Positions 1 through 6,241 of a stretch of DNA of 8,042 bases are shown here, one piece after another (the stretch's first letter is position 1; each line of letters starts with the position of its first letter). The notes beneath the pieces are model-generated. The model did no database searches and had not been told where the DNA came from. It saw nothing but the letters and a program-made list of their open reading frames with translations. Made by a program: the position numbers and the translations under genes. This stretch comes from Rhodospirillales bacterium (GTDB lineage Bacteria > Pseudomonadota > Alphaproteobacteria > Rhodospirillales > JABHCV01). The stretch covers positions 1 to 8,042 of the forward strand of contig JADHSW010000140.1 in the NCBI GenBank assembly GCA_016776705.1, read 5' to 3'.

Positions 1-42
1 GAGAGGCGCGTCTTTAGTCCACTTGCCTTTTGTCGTGCTCAT
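1..42 (-). CDS. Partial 5' end of next gene in the Fe-S operon
   Basis: Only the first 14 codons are inside the window, reading M-S-T-T-K-G-K-W-T-K-D-A-P-L on the minus strand from an ATG at 42-40. An AGGAAAAG stretch about 10 bases upstream is a plausible ribosome binding site. The gene lies 68 bases after the cysteine desulfurase stop on the same strand, with no terminator between, so it probably continues the cysE-iscR-desulfurase operon. From gene order in alphaproteobacteria the candidates are a second cysteine desulfurase (a leader before a 'YLDYQATTP'-type start would fit) or SufB. The visible residues cannot decide, so the product is left open. Confidence 0.55.
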   Translation of the reverse strand, partial: MSTTKGKWTKDAPL

Positions 43-110
43 GATTTTTTCTTTTCCTGCTTCAAATCTTAAATAGTGAAAAAATTAAATGGTGATCATC
101 AAGGGTTATC

Positions 111-1247
111 TCAAGCCGCTGGTGACGAAATTTCCCTTGCTGAACGACGAAAATACAATTCGCGCCACGCTTCAAGGAACGTGTCGACATCACTTTCGGT
201 GCTGCACCAGCCAAGCGACACCCGCACCGCCGATCCGGCAATGTCATCACAGACCCCCATCGCCTTCAAAACGCCGGATGCCTTGGCCTTGCCCGACGAA
301 CAGGCGGACCCGGCGCTGACGCCAACACCAGCCAGATCGAACGCCATGACCTGGGTCTGGCTATCCGTTCCGGGCATAGACAGACAAACCGTGTTTGGCA
401 GCCTTATTACATCCTCGCCGATAACAGTCGCCTGCGGCTCAATGTCTTTGATTCCCTTCTCAATCGCGTCGCGCAAGCTCGCCAAACGGGCAAAGTCCTG
501 AAGACTCGCAAGGGCGGCGGCGGCGGCGGCCCCGAAACCAGCTATGCCGGGTAAATTTTCGGTTCCAACCCTGAAACCACGCTCTTGTCCACCACCGAAC
601 AATTGTCCGTTCAATTTCGCTCCGGTGCCGTCACCCATGCCGGGTACGATCAAGGCGCCAACCCCCGAGGGGCCACCGATTTTATGGGCCGAAAGGGACA
701 TCATATCAACCCCCAGGGTCACAATATCGACTGGAATTTTCCCTGCCGCCTGAATAGCGTCGCAATGAACAAGTGCGCCATGACGATGGGCAATGGCGAC
801 AACATCTTTGATCGGCTCAATAACGCCGGTCTCATTGTTTGCCAACATGACCGAAACCAGAGCCGGGTCATTATCCGCCAACAAAAGCTGATCGAGGCGA
901 TCCAGATCGACAATACCGTTCCCATCGACCGAAAGGGTCTCGCCGCCACCCTTCAAAACGGATGGATGCTCGACAGCAGAAACCAGTCGGCGCTGGCGTC
1001 CACATCCCGTAAGGGCCAGATTATTGGCTTCGGTTCCACCACTGGTAAAAATCACGTCAGCTGCTGAGGCATTGACAAGCGCTGCAACATTCGTACGCGC
1101 CTGTTCCATGAGCTTTCGCGCTTCACGCCCGGGCCCATGTACGGACGAGGGATTGCCGACACGACCCAGCACGGACGTCATCGCCCGTACCGTTTCAGGC
1201 CTGGGTGTCGTCGTCGCGTTGTGATCTAGGTAGGCGTAGTTAACCAT
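111..1247 (-). CDS. iscS: Class I (NifS/IscS-like) cysteine desulfurase
   Basis: A PLP-dependent enzyme of 378 aa that converts L-cysteine to alanine and carries the sulfur as a persulfide for Fe-S cluster assembly; cytoplasmic. Signatures in order: LDHNATT (7-13), SGGTEANN (69-76), His94 in VEHPS for ring stacking, NNETG (137-141), Asp163 and Gln166 in CDAIQAAGK, PLP lysine Lys189 in LSAHKIGGPSG, RVGTEN (226-231), and the persulfide Cys316 in SAGSACSSG. All key residues are present. The ATG at 1247 puts the N-terminus right before the conserved LDHNATT, and GAGG lies 13 bases upstream. It follows iscR by 48 bases, consistent with one transcript. At 378 aa it is a little shorter than E. coli IscS (about 404), as is common for the desulfurase encoded beside iscR/suf genes in alphaproteobacteria. 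The iscS name is by family; nifS- or suf-associated naming is equally possible. Confidence 0.95.
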   Translation of the reverse strand: MVNYAYLDHNATTTPRPETVRAMTSVLGRVGNPSSVHGPGREARKLMEQARTNVAALVNASAADVIFTSGGTEANNLALTGCGRQRRLVSAVEHPSVLKGGGETLSVDGNGIVDLDRLDQLLLADNDPALVSVMLANNETGVIEPIKDVVAIAHRHGALVHCDAIQAAGKIPVDIVTLGVDMMSLSAHKIGGPSGVGALIVPGMGDGTGAKLNGQLFGGGQERGFRVGTENLPGIAGFGAAAAAALASLQDFARLASLRDAIEKGIKDIEPQATVIGEDVIRLPNTVCLSMPGTDSQTQVMAFDLAGVGVSAGSACSSGKAKASGVLKAMGVCDDIAGSAVRVSLGWCSTESDVDTFLEAWRELYFRRSAREISSPAA

Positions 1248-1295
1248 GTCCTGCCCGTTGCCTCAGAGATTGAATAAGTCGGCTCTAAAATCGCC

Positions 1296-1781
1296 TTATT
1301 GTGCCGCTGCGATCGACACGTCTTCGGCCTCACGCTCGTGAAGATGCAACCCGCTGGTACCAAGAATCCGTCGCTCGCAAACATCAGCCAGGGAAATGGA
1401 ATTCAGATACAGATTGATCTGATTGGTTAGCTCCTGCCACAAATCATGGGTAATGCAGCGGCTCTTGTCGCTTTGGCAGCCTTCCGCCGAACCGTTCTCG
1501 CAACGGGTCGCCGACAAGGGTTCATCAACGGCGGTAATGATATCCGACACTCTTAGGTCTTCGTAAGAGCGGGCCAGAAGATAGCCGCCGCCAGGCCCGC
1601 GAACGCTTTTTACCAAGCCTTTGCGCCGCAGCTTGCCGAACAATTGTTCAAGATAGGAAAGCGATATTTCCTGACGCTCGGCGATATCGGCCAGTGATAC
1701 AGGTCGACCCTTTTCAGCAGAACAGTTCGCCAGATCAACCATGGCCATCACAGCATAACGTCCTTTAGTACTTAATCTCAC
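1296..1781 (-). CDS. iscR: Rrf2-family Fe-S cluster regulator IscR
   Basis: A 161-aa transcription factor that binds a [2Fe-2S] cluster and represses Fe-S assembly genes when clusters are sufficient. The N-terminus MRLSTKGRYAVMAMVDLA is the classic Rrf2 winged-helix opening, with the recognition region ISLSYLEQLFGKLRRKGLV (39-57) and the wing RGPGGGYLLA (61-70). Ligand candidates are Cys94, Cys102, Cys109 and His112 (C-x7-C-x6-C-x2-H). E. coli IscR has C-x5-C-x5-C-x2-H, so the pattern fits IscR, with a slightly longer loop, better than other Rrf2 proteins. The start is GTG (1781-1779), chosen because it gives the canonical N-terminus and has AAGGAG seven bases upstream. It begins 27 bases after the cysE stop and lies ahead of the desulfurase. 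It is probably autoregulated through the site at 2689-2713. Confidence 0.95.
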   Translation of the reverse strand: MRLSTKGRYAVMAMVDLANCSAEKGRPVSLADIAERQEISLSYLEQLFGKLRRKGLVKSVRGPGGGYLLARSYEDLRVSDIITAVDEPLSATRCENGSAEGCQSDKSRCITHDLWQELTNQINLYLNSISLADVCERRILGTSGLHLHEREAEDVSIAAAQ

Positions 1782-1808
1782 GTCACCTCTCCTTAAAACT
1801 TAAAGTGT

Positions 1809-2582
1809 TCATGACTGCCCCCCGGAAGCCGCAATCACTTTCTGTTTGGTTTGCTTGTCACCTGACGTCGCTTCGGCGTTGCCTTCGCCACCCACGTCCC
1901 CATCAAGGCGATTATCCAGTTCGTCTACATGCTTCATCAAGGCCGTTACCTGATTGCGCAAGTCTTCGATCGTGCGCAGAACCGGATCAGGAACACCGTC
2001 AACCGGTTCGCCGTAAGCGACAAATTCCTTTGCCTTCTCTTTATCCCGCGGCATTACCACCCTGGCCGGAATGCCAACCGCCGTAACACCGGCGGGAACA
2101 TCCTTGTGTACGACCGCATTAGCACCAACACGCGCGCCCTCACCAATCACAATCGGCCCCAGAATCTGGGCACCCGAACCAATAATCACGTCATTGGCCA
2201 AAGTCGGATGGCGCTTTTGATCTATCTGCATATGGGAATCAACAGACGGCGATACACCCCCTAATGTGACGCCCTGATACAAAGTAACGTCATCGCCAAT
2301 GATTGACGTCTCGCCGATAACAATTCCACTGCCATGATCGATAACAAAACGGCGGCCAATTTCAGCGCCGGGATGAATTTCGATCAAAGTGACAAGCCTG
2401 CCAACGGACGAAATAAACCGCGCCAGCAAGCGCCAGTTTTTCCGCCAAAGCCAATTTGACAGGCGGTAATAAAGCAAGCTGTGGAATCCCGGATAACACA
2501 GAACCACCTCAAAACGGGATTGAGCCGCAGGATCGCGAGCCATAAAGGCATCGATATCTTCGTTAAACCTCTTGAAAATCAT
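1809..2582 (-). CDS. cysE: Serine O-acetyltransferase
   Basis: Transfers acetyl from acetyl-CoA to L-serine, giving O-acetylserine, the substrate of cysteine synthase. With the ATG at 2582 the protein is 257 aa: an N-terminal helical part (CYPGFHSLLYYRLSNWLW, about 29-46), then a left-handed beta-helix of hexapeptide repeats from about 66 to 172. Active-site histidines are His83 (VIDHGSG) and His125 (KRHPTL). The acidic partner position is Glu68 in IEIHPGA, as in the short Bacillus-type CysE subfamily. After the hexapeptide domain there is an unusual tail: a heptad-like helix (I205, L208, V212, L215, V219, L222, L226), then a Gly/Lys/Gln-rich end. The open frame extends in frame to an ATG at 2696, but that start would lie inside the promoter, so 2582 is preferred; its ribosome binding site is weak (GAAAAACGG). 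First gene of the operon with iscR and the desulfurase. Confidence 0.93.
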   Translation of the reverse strand: MIFKRFNEDIDAFMARDPAAQSRFEVVLCYPGFHSLLYYRLSNWLWRKNWRLLARFISSVGRLVTLIEIHPGAEIGRRFVIDHGSGIVIGETSIIGDDVTLYQGVTLGGVSPSVDSHMQIDQKRHPTLANDVIIGSGAQILGPIVIGEGARVGANAVVHKDVPAGVTAVGIPARVVMPRDKEKAKEFVAYGEPVDGVPDPVLRTIEDLRNQVTALMKHVDELDNRLDGDVGGEGNAEATSGDKQTKQKVIAASGGQS

Positions 2583-2658
2583 CCGTTTTTCTTTATATCT
2601 GTGGCAGCAGGTCAGTCTGCCGGTGTTGCTCGTGAGCGCACCCAAGGCGTCCAAGCGA

Positions 2659-2688
2659 TTAACCTTCGCTATATAACAGGAATATAAT
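2659..2688 (+). promoter_or_regulatory. Candidate divergent promoter toward the hydrolase
   Basis: On the plus strand TTAACC (2659-2664, 4 of 6 matches) and a perfect TATAAT (2683-2688) are spaced by 18 bases. Its -10 box overlaps the -10 box of the leftward operon promoter. A start near 2695 would give a leader of about 125 bases before the hydrolase ATG at 2819. The leader contains a short CTACC/GGTAG hairpin (2696-2722) followed by six T and a GGGG/CCCC pairing (2737-2752), both too weak to call terminators. Confidence 0.45.
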
Positions 2689-2709
2689 ATGTCCAACTAC
2701 CACGGTCAA
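2681..2709 (-). promoter_or_regulatory. Sigma70 promoter of the cysE-iscR-desulfurase operon
   Basis: Read on the minus strand, TTGACC (2709-2704) and TATATT (2686-2681) are separated by exactly 17 bases, matching 5 of 6 positions of each consensus hexamer. Transcription would start near 2674, giving a leader of about 90 bases before the cysE ATG at 2582. The position rules against the longer cysE start at 2696. Seen by eye; no start-site data. Confidence 0.7.
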
Positions 2710-2713
2710 GTAT
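2689..2713 (-). promoter_or_regulatory. Putative type-1 IscR binding site
   Basis: On the minus strand this 25-mer begins ATACTTGACC and ends AGTTGGACAT. Aligned to the E. coli type-1 IscR consensus (half-sites ATASYYGACT and AGTCRRSTAT around RWWWY) it matches 20 of 25 positions, 9 of 10 in the left half and 7 of 10 in the right. It covers the -35 box and most of the spacer of the operon promoter, the place where bound IscR would block polymerase. It also covers the predicted start region of the rightward promoter. An IscR gene lies in the operon it would control. Alphaproteobacterial IscR motifs may differ from that of E. coli, which limits certainty. Confidence 0.55.
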
Positions 2714-2818
2714 TAGCCGGTAGTTTTTTGCGTTTCGGGGCTTTAATACCCCCTTCGCAATACTCGGGAATAGCAGCTTTTCACCCCCTCTCCAACCATA
2801 GAAACCAGTCAGGAAGCC

Positions 2819-3469
2819 ATGCCTGAAGTCATTTTTAACGGCCCCGAAGGCCGTCTCGAAGGACGTTACCAGCATTCGAAAAAGCCCAATGGGCCAATTG
2901 CGCTCGTCCTTCACCCTCATCCCCTGCACGGCGGCACAATGAACAACAAGGTGACCTACGCGCTTTATCAAACCTTCGTTAAGCGCGGATTCTCTGTGCT
3001 ACGCTTCAATTTCCGCGGCGTCGGGCGCTCACAAGGTCAGTTCGACAGCGGCATCGGCGAAATGAGCGATGCTGCGGCGGCGCTGGACTGGATGCAGACC
3101 CATAACCCGAACGCCTCAACCTGCTGGATCGGCGGTTTTTCCTTCGGTGCCTGGATCGCCATGCAGTTGATGATGCGACGCCCCGAAATTGGCGGATTTA
3201 TTTCCATCGCCCCGCCGGCCGACGCATATGACTTCACCTTCCTCGCTCCCTGCCCGGCTTCAGGACAGATCATTCATGGCGACAAGGACGAGGTTGTTCC
3301 CAAGGACTCCGTCGATAAACTGGCGCATAAACTTTCAAGCCAGAAAAACATCATTATCGATTACGACGTCATTCCCGGCGCTGACCATTTCTTCTCGAAG
3401 GACATGGACACGCTGAACGGCCTTGTCGGTGATTATCTGGACAAATCATTTTCAGATAAAGCCGCCTGA
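2819..3469 (+). CDS. Alpha/beta hydrolase (COG2945-like)
   Basis: A 216-aa cytoplasmic hydrolase with no signal peptide; the substrate is unknown. The fold is shown by LHPHPLHGG (31-39, oxyanion-loop region typical of this group), the strand-turn LRFNFRGVGRSQG (61-73), the nucleophile elbow GFSFGA (106-111, Ser108), the acid in HGDKDEVVP (Asp157, possibly Asp155) and His190 in GADHFF. The Ser-Asp-His triad is therefore complete and the length is usual for the family. The ATG at 2819 has AGGA four bases upstream. It is divergent from cysE across 236 bases and is closed by a strong hairpin at 3476-3540, so it is probably transcribed alone. Relatives often lie beside Fe-S assembly genes in alphaproteobacteria, but a role in that pathway is not established; the shared promoter region would only suggest co-regulation. 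Confidence 0.9.
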   Translation: MPEVIFNGPEGRLEGRYQHSKKPNGPIALVLHPHPLHGGTMNNKVTYALYQTFVKRGFSVLRFNFRGVGRSQGQFDSGIGEMSDAAAALDWMQTHNPNASTCWIGGFSFGAWIAMQLMMRRPEIGGFISIAPPADAYDFTFLAPCPASGQIIHGDKDEVVPKDSVDKLAHKLSSQKNIIIDYDVIPGADHFFSKDMDTLNGLVGDYLDKSFSDKAA

Positions 3470-3475
3470 ACACTC

Positions 3476-3540
3476 GCCGGAATTGAGGTTACAAAAAGGG
3501 CGCCACGCTTTACGTCGTGACGCCATTTTTGTGTTCCGGC
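3476..3540 (+). terminator. Composite Rho-independent terminator after the hydrolase
   Basis: The inner stem pairs 3491-3507 with 3516-3532 (15 of 17 positions) around an 8-base loop. It has five A on its left arm and five T on its right, so it could act in both directions. An outer 7-bp stem (GCCGGAA 3476-3482 with TTCCGGC 3534-3540) encloses it. It begins six bases after the hydrolase stop. Confidence 0.85.
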
Positions 3541-3730
3541 GGAAAGAATCATCCACTGAATTTTCGATTTTCTCATTCTTCTGAAGCGCCCTTACAATTC
3601 ACTTGTCAACGTATGGTTTTTGTATCAAACAGGCCAATCACCTGAAAAATTGATCATGCCCATGTTGCACTCAGCAAAACATCCAGGGTGATGATGTGAT
3701 TTTCCAGGCAAAGAAATAATGTGAGATGAC
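3541..3730. other. Intergenic region upstream of the MFS gene
   Basis: 190 bases between the terminator and the MFS start with no supported gene. TTGTCA at 3604-3609 followed by TATCAA 14 bases on is a poor promoter candidate. Around 3653-3694 an imperfect hairpin can form (ATCAT with ATGAT, CC with GG, ATGTT with AACAT). No clear Shine-Dalgarno precedes the MFS ATG. Confidence 0.4.
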
Positions 3731-4975
3731 ATGTTCCAGCGCCGCATTCCGGAATGGATTCGACACCCCCCGATGCCAAGCGTGAGGGGTTTTGCCATTC
3801 TTTCAGGAACCGAGGCGATCGTCAGGGGCATTCTGATCTCAGTCTTTCCGATCTCAATGTACCGGGTTTTCCAGAGTTCAAGCCTCATCACCGAAATCTA
3901 CTTCGCGATTGGCGTTTTTTCGTTGATATGGGGCCTTCTGGTTCCATGGTTGACTCGCTTCATTCCACGCCGTTGGCTATACACGATTGGTGCCCTGACT
4001 TACATAATGAGTGCCCTTCTGGCGACGTTAGGCCACCCTCTCATGATCGCTGTCGCATTGATGTTGAACATGACTGCGACGGTGACGATCTTTGTTTGCC
4101 TTAACGCCTATGTGCTGGACTATGTCGGCAATAAGGAACTTGGTCGTTGCGAAACCCTCCGGATGTTTTATAGCGCGCTTGCCTGGACGATTGGCCCTGT
4201 CGGGGGAGTCTGGCTCATGCAATGGTGGGAACCCGCGCCCTTTCTTTTAGCCGGAGCAGCTTCGGTGGTGCTTCTCGTCATTTTCTGGTGGATGCGGCTG
4301 GGAAACGGAAAGCAGATCACCAGGGCCAGGGGCCCGACGCTGAACCCGGTATCCTATTTATCGCGTTTTTTCTCCCAGCCGCGGCTAATTGCCGGATGGT
4401 TGTTTGCAGTTTTCCGCTCCTCCGGCTGGTGGGTATATGTGGTCTATGTTCCGGTCTTCTCAATTGAAGCAGGCCTCGGGGAAAATGTCGGCGGAGCGAT
4501 ACTCTCTTTCAGTAACGGAATGCTGTTTCTGACTCCCTTCATGCTCAAATGGGCCGAGAAACACTCGGTGCGTCATGTGTTGCGTATCGGATTCCTGTTC
4601 AGCGGACTGGCTTTTGTCCTCGCTACATTTCTTTCCGGCTGGCCATGGCTGACCATCGGATCCCTGATAGCTGGATCGATGTTTCTCATCTTGCTCGATA
4701 TTTATGGCGGGCTTCCATTCCTGATGGCCGTCAGGCCTCCTGAGCGCACAGAAATGTCGGCAGTTTACTCAAGCTTCCGCGACGTTTCCGGTGTCCTTAC
4801 CCCTGGTGTTGCGTGGCTCGTCTTGCTTATCGTCCCTTTATCCGGTGTTTTCGCTGCCGCCGGTATCGGGCTTCTCGCTGGATGGTCAATTACGGGATTT
4901 TTGCACCCGCGGCTGGGCTCACAACGAACGCAGAAAGTCATTCCCTTGATGGTGACGACGGAGCTTCAAGAGTAA
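3731..4975 (+). CDS. Major facilitator superfamily transporter, substrate unknown
   Basis: A 414-aa inner-membrane protein with about 12 hydrophobic segments, the standard MFS number and length: roughly residues 20-44, 52-74, 82-100, 102-127, 145-164, 170-188, 218-242, 252-272, 283-302, 306-330, 350-370 and 371-392. The halves are linked by a basic cytoplasmic loop (about 189-217, KQITRARG). A basic turn after helix 2 (TRFIPRRW, 75-82) matches the usual charged loop 2-3 of MFS carriers, although the strict G-x3-D-x2-GRR motif is absent. The ATG at 3731 is the first possible start, since an in-frame TGA lies at 3722-3724; the ribosome binding site is weak (GAG at 3723-3725). It stands alone, downstream of a terminator and convergent with anmK. 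Nothing in the sequence or neighbours fixes the substrate. Confidence 0.85.
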   Translation: MFQRRIPEWIRHPPMPSVRGFAILSGTEAIVRGILISVFPISMYRVFQSSSLITEIYFAIGVFSLIWGLLVPWLTRFIPRRWLYTIGALTYIMSALLATLGHPLMIAVALMLNMTATVTIFVCLNAYVLDYVGNKELGRCETLRMFYSALAWTIGPVGGVWLMQWWEPAPFLLAGAASVVLLVIFWWMRLGNGKQITRARGPTLNPVSYLSRFFSQPRLIAGWLFAVFRSSGWWVYVVYVPVFSIEAGLGENVGGAILSFSNGMLFLTPFMLKWAEKHSVRHVLRIGFLFSGLAFVLATFLSGWPWLTIGSLIAGSMFLILLDIYGGLPFLMAVRPPERTEMSAVYSSFRDVSGVLTPGVAWLVLLIVPLSGVFAAAGIGLLAGWSITGFLHPRLGSQRTQKVIPLMVTTELQE

Positions 4976-5009
4976 ATCTATCGGCACGATTGGCAGTCAC
5001 ACTTTTTAT

Positions 5010-6140
5010 TCAGGCTTCAAACAGGGTGCCACCGCCTAAGGGTCGTGGCGCCCTTGTTGTGTTTGGCAAACTTAAAGGCAATCCGTAAAAAGACCGGATG
5101 GCGAGAAAGGCAAATGCCTGGGCTTCCAGGGCATCGCCGTTTTGGCCTATCGCCTCGATGGGTTCCACCGGCACACCCAATTGCTGTCCCAGCATTGCCA
5201 TCAGGGTATCGTTATGCCGACCACCGCCGGTTACGAGCCAGCGCTTAGGCGAGTCCGGAAAATGATCAATCGCTTTTTTGATGGCCTGAACGCTGAAGGC
5301 CGCCAACGTCGCCGCCCCATCGGCTGGCGACAACCCGTCAACGATCTGGCTGGCCTTGACAAAGTCCTCCCTGTCCAGTGATTTTGGCGGAACCTCGACG
5401 AAATAGGTATTATCGAGCAATTGAGCCAGGCGTTTTTCATTGACCATCCCGCCGCGGGCCAACCTGCCGCCTTCGTCCATGGGGCGGGCGATGGTTTCAT
5501 GCACCCAGTCATCAATCAGTGCGTTACCGGGACCGGTATCGAAGGCAAGTATGTTTGGGTCTTCGACGCTGCCGCCTTCGCCGATCCAGGTCACATTGGC
5601 GACGCCACCGATGTTGAGCATCGCCAGTGGTTTTTCCAGATCGTCGGACAAGGCAAAATGAAACAATGAGGCAAAGGGCGCGCCCTCGCCGCCCTGGGCA
5701 ACATCGTTGGAGCGAAAATCGCCAACCACGTTTATTCCTGTCTGGGCCGCCAGTAGCGCCGGATCGCCAATTTGCACGGTCAGGCGATCCTGGGGACGAT
5801 GCAGGGTGGTGTGGCCGTGAAAACCGATCAGATCGATGTCGCTGGCGTCCAATCCATTTTCATCCAACAGGCGTTTGACGATTTTGGCATGACGCAAGGT
5901 CAACTCATGGGCGACGTCGGCGACGCCCGGCGCCTGGGCAGCAAGTCCCAGACACCCGCGAAGCCGTTTGCGAAATTCCGGCTCATAGGTCTCGCTTGTC
6001 GCAGCACCGGCCTCAAGCAGGCGACTACCGTCGCTTACGATGATTGCCGCGTCAATTCCATCAAGAGATGTCCCGCTCATCAATCCCAGAGCTTTCAGCG
6101 GTTTGAAAACCTGTGCTGTCAGTGGTTGTCTCCGGGTCAT
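5010..6140 (-). CDS. anmK: Anhydro-N-acetylmuramic acid kinase
   Basis: A cytoplasmic kinase of 376 aa that opens the 1,6-anhydro ring of anhydro-MurNAc and phosphorylates it to MurNAc-6-phosphate, recycling peptidoglycan fragments. It belongs to the ASKHA (actin/sugar kinase) fold. Signatures: phosphate-1 loop GLMSGTSLDGIDAA (19-32), GFHGHTTLH (106-114), GDPALLA (125-131), the catalytic-base region VVGDFRSNDVAQGGEGAP with Asp141, NIGGVANVT (176-184), DTGPGNALID (201-210), PPKSLDREDF (251-260) and TGGGRHN (304-310). All blocks are intact and the length is typical. The ATG at 6140 has AGGATAGGGG upstream. It is divergent from tyrS across 101 bases, a pairing I recall as recurrent in alphaproteobacteria, and convergent with the MFS gene. 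There is no etherase (murQ) beside it. Confidence 0.96.
   Translation of the reverse strand: MTRRQPLTAQVFKPLKALGLMSGTSLDGIDAAIIVSDGSRLLEAGAATSETYEPEFRKRLRGCLGLAAQAPGVADVAHELTLRHAKIVKRLLDENGLDASDIDLIGFHGHTTLHRPQDRLTVQIGDPALLAAQTGINVVGDFRSNDVAQGGEGAPFASLFHFALSDDLEKPLAMLNIGGVANVTWIGEGGSVEDPNILAFDTGPGNALIDDWVHETIARPMDEGGRLARGGMVNEKRLAQLLDNTYFVEVPPKSLDREDFVKASQIVDGLSPADGAATLAAFSVQAIKKAIDHFPDSPKRWLVTGGGRHNDTLMAMLGQQLGVPVEPIEAIGQNGDALEAQAFAFLAIRSFYGLPLSLPNTTRAPRPLGGGTLFEA
5024..5064 (+). terminator. Possible terminator for the MFS gene inside the anmK 3' end
   Basis: GGGTGCCAC (5024-5032) pairs along all nine bases with GTGGCGCCC (5045-5053), with one G-U pair and a 12-base loop, followed by the T-rich TTGTTGTGTTT. 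It lies within the last codons of the convergent anmK, where the coding sequence (PRPLGGGTL) also constrains it. The 34-base gap at 4976-5009 itself holds no hairpin. Confidence 0.3.
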
Positions 6141-6241
6141 TTTCCCCTATCCTGTCGCCTTCCCTGCCGGAGCCATTGTAAGGAAGGCCGGGAGTGTGTT
6201 AAGACCGCGTCTTTCAAGCAAGTTACAGAACGATTTGAACC
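6141..6241. promoter_or_regulatory. anmK-tyrS divergent control region
   Basis: 101 bases must hold both promoters. On the minus strand a TACAAT lies at about 6180-6175 but lacks a good -35 box. On the plus strand TTGTAA (6177-6182) with TTAAGA 17 bases on is weak. A perfect inverted repeat AAGAC-cgc-GTCTT at 6201-6213 could be an operator. No T-box or other leader structure for tyrS was recognised. Confidence 0.35.

Noticed and set aside
513..530. Six tandem GGC triplets that might be a phase-variable repeat
   Set aside because: It is a 3-base unit inside the desulfurase gene coding for an alanine-rich stretch, so length changes would keep the frame; GC-rich coding bias explains it.
585..1067. 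160-codon open frame on the plus strand within the desulfurase gene
   Set aside because: It lies wholly antisense to a conserved gene, its protein has no family features, and long open antisense frames are expected in such GC-rich genes.
2583..2696. In-frame 38-codon N-terminal extension of cysE starting at ATG 2696
   Set aside because: That ATG lies between the -35 and -10 boxes of the best promoter, the extension does not resemble CysE N-termini, and starting at 2582 gives the usual length of about 257 aa.
2696..2732. CTACC/GGTAG hairpin followed by six T upstream of the hydrolase, as an attenuator
   Set aside because: Only five base pairs around a 17-base loop and no leader ORF; too weak to call, mentioned only under the promoter.
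3754..4104. 116-codon plus-strand frame overlapping the MFS gene start
   Set aside because: Out of frame with the clearly membrane-spanning MFS protein; the composition is a shadow of that gene.
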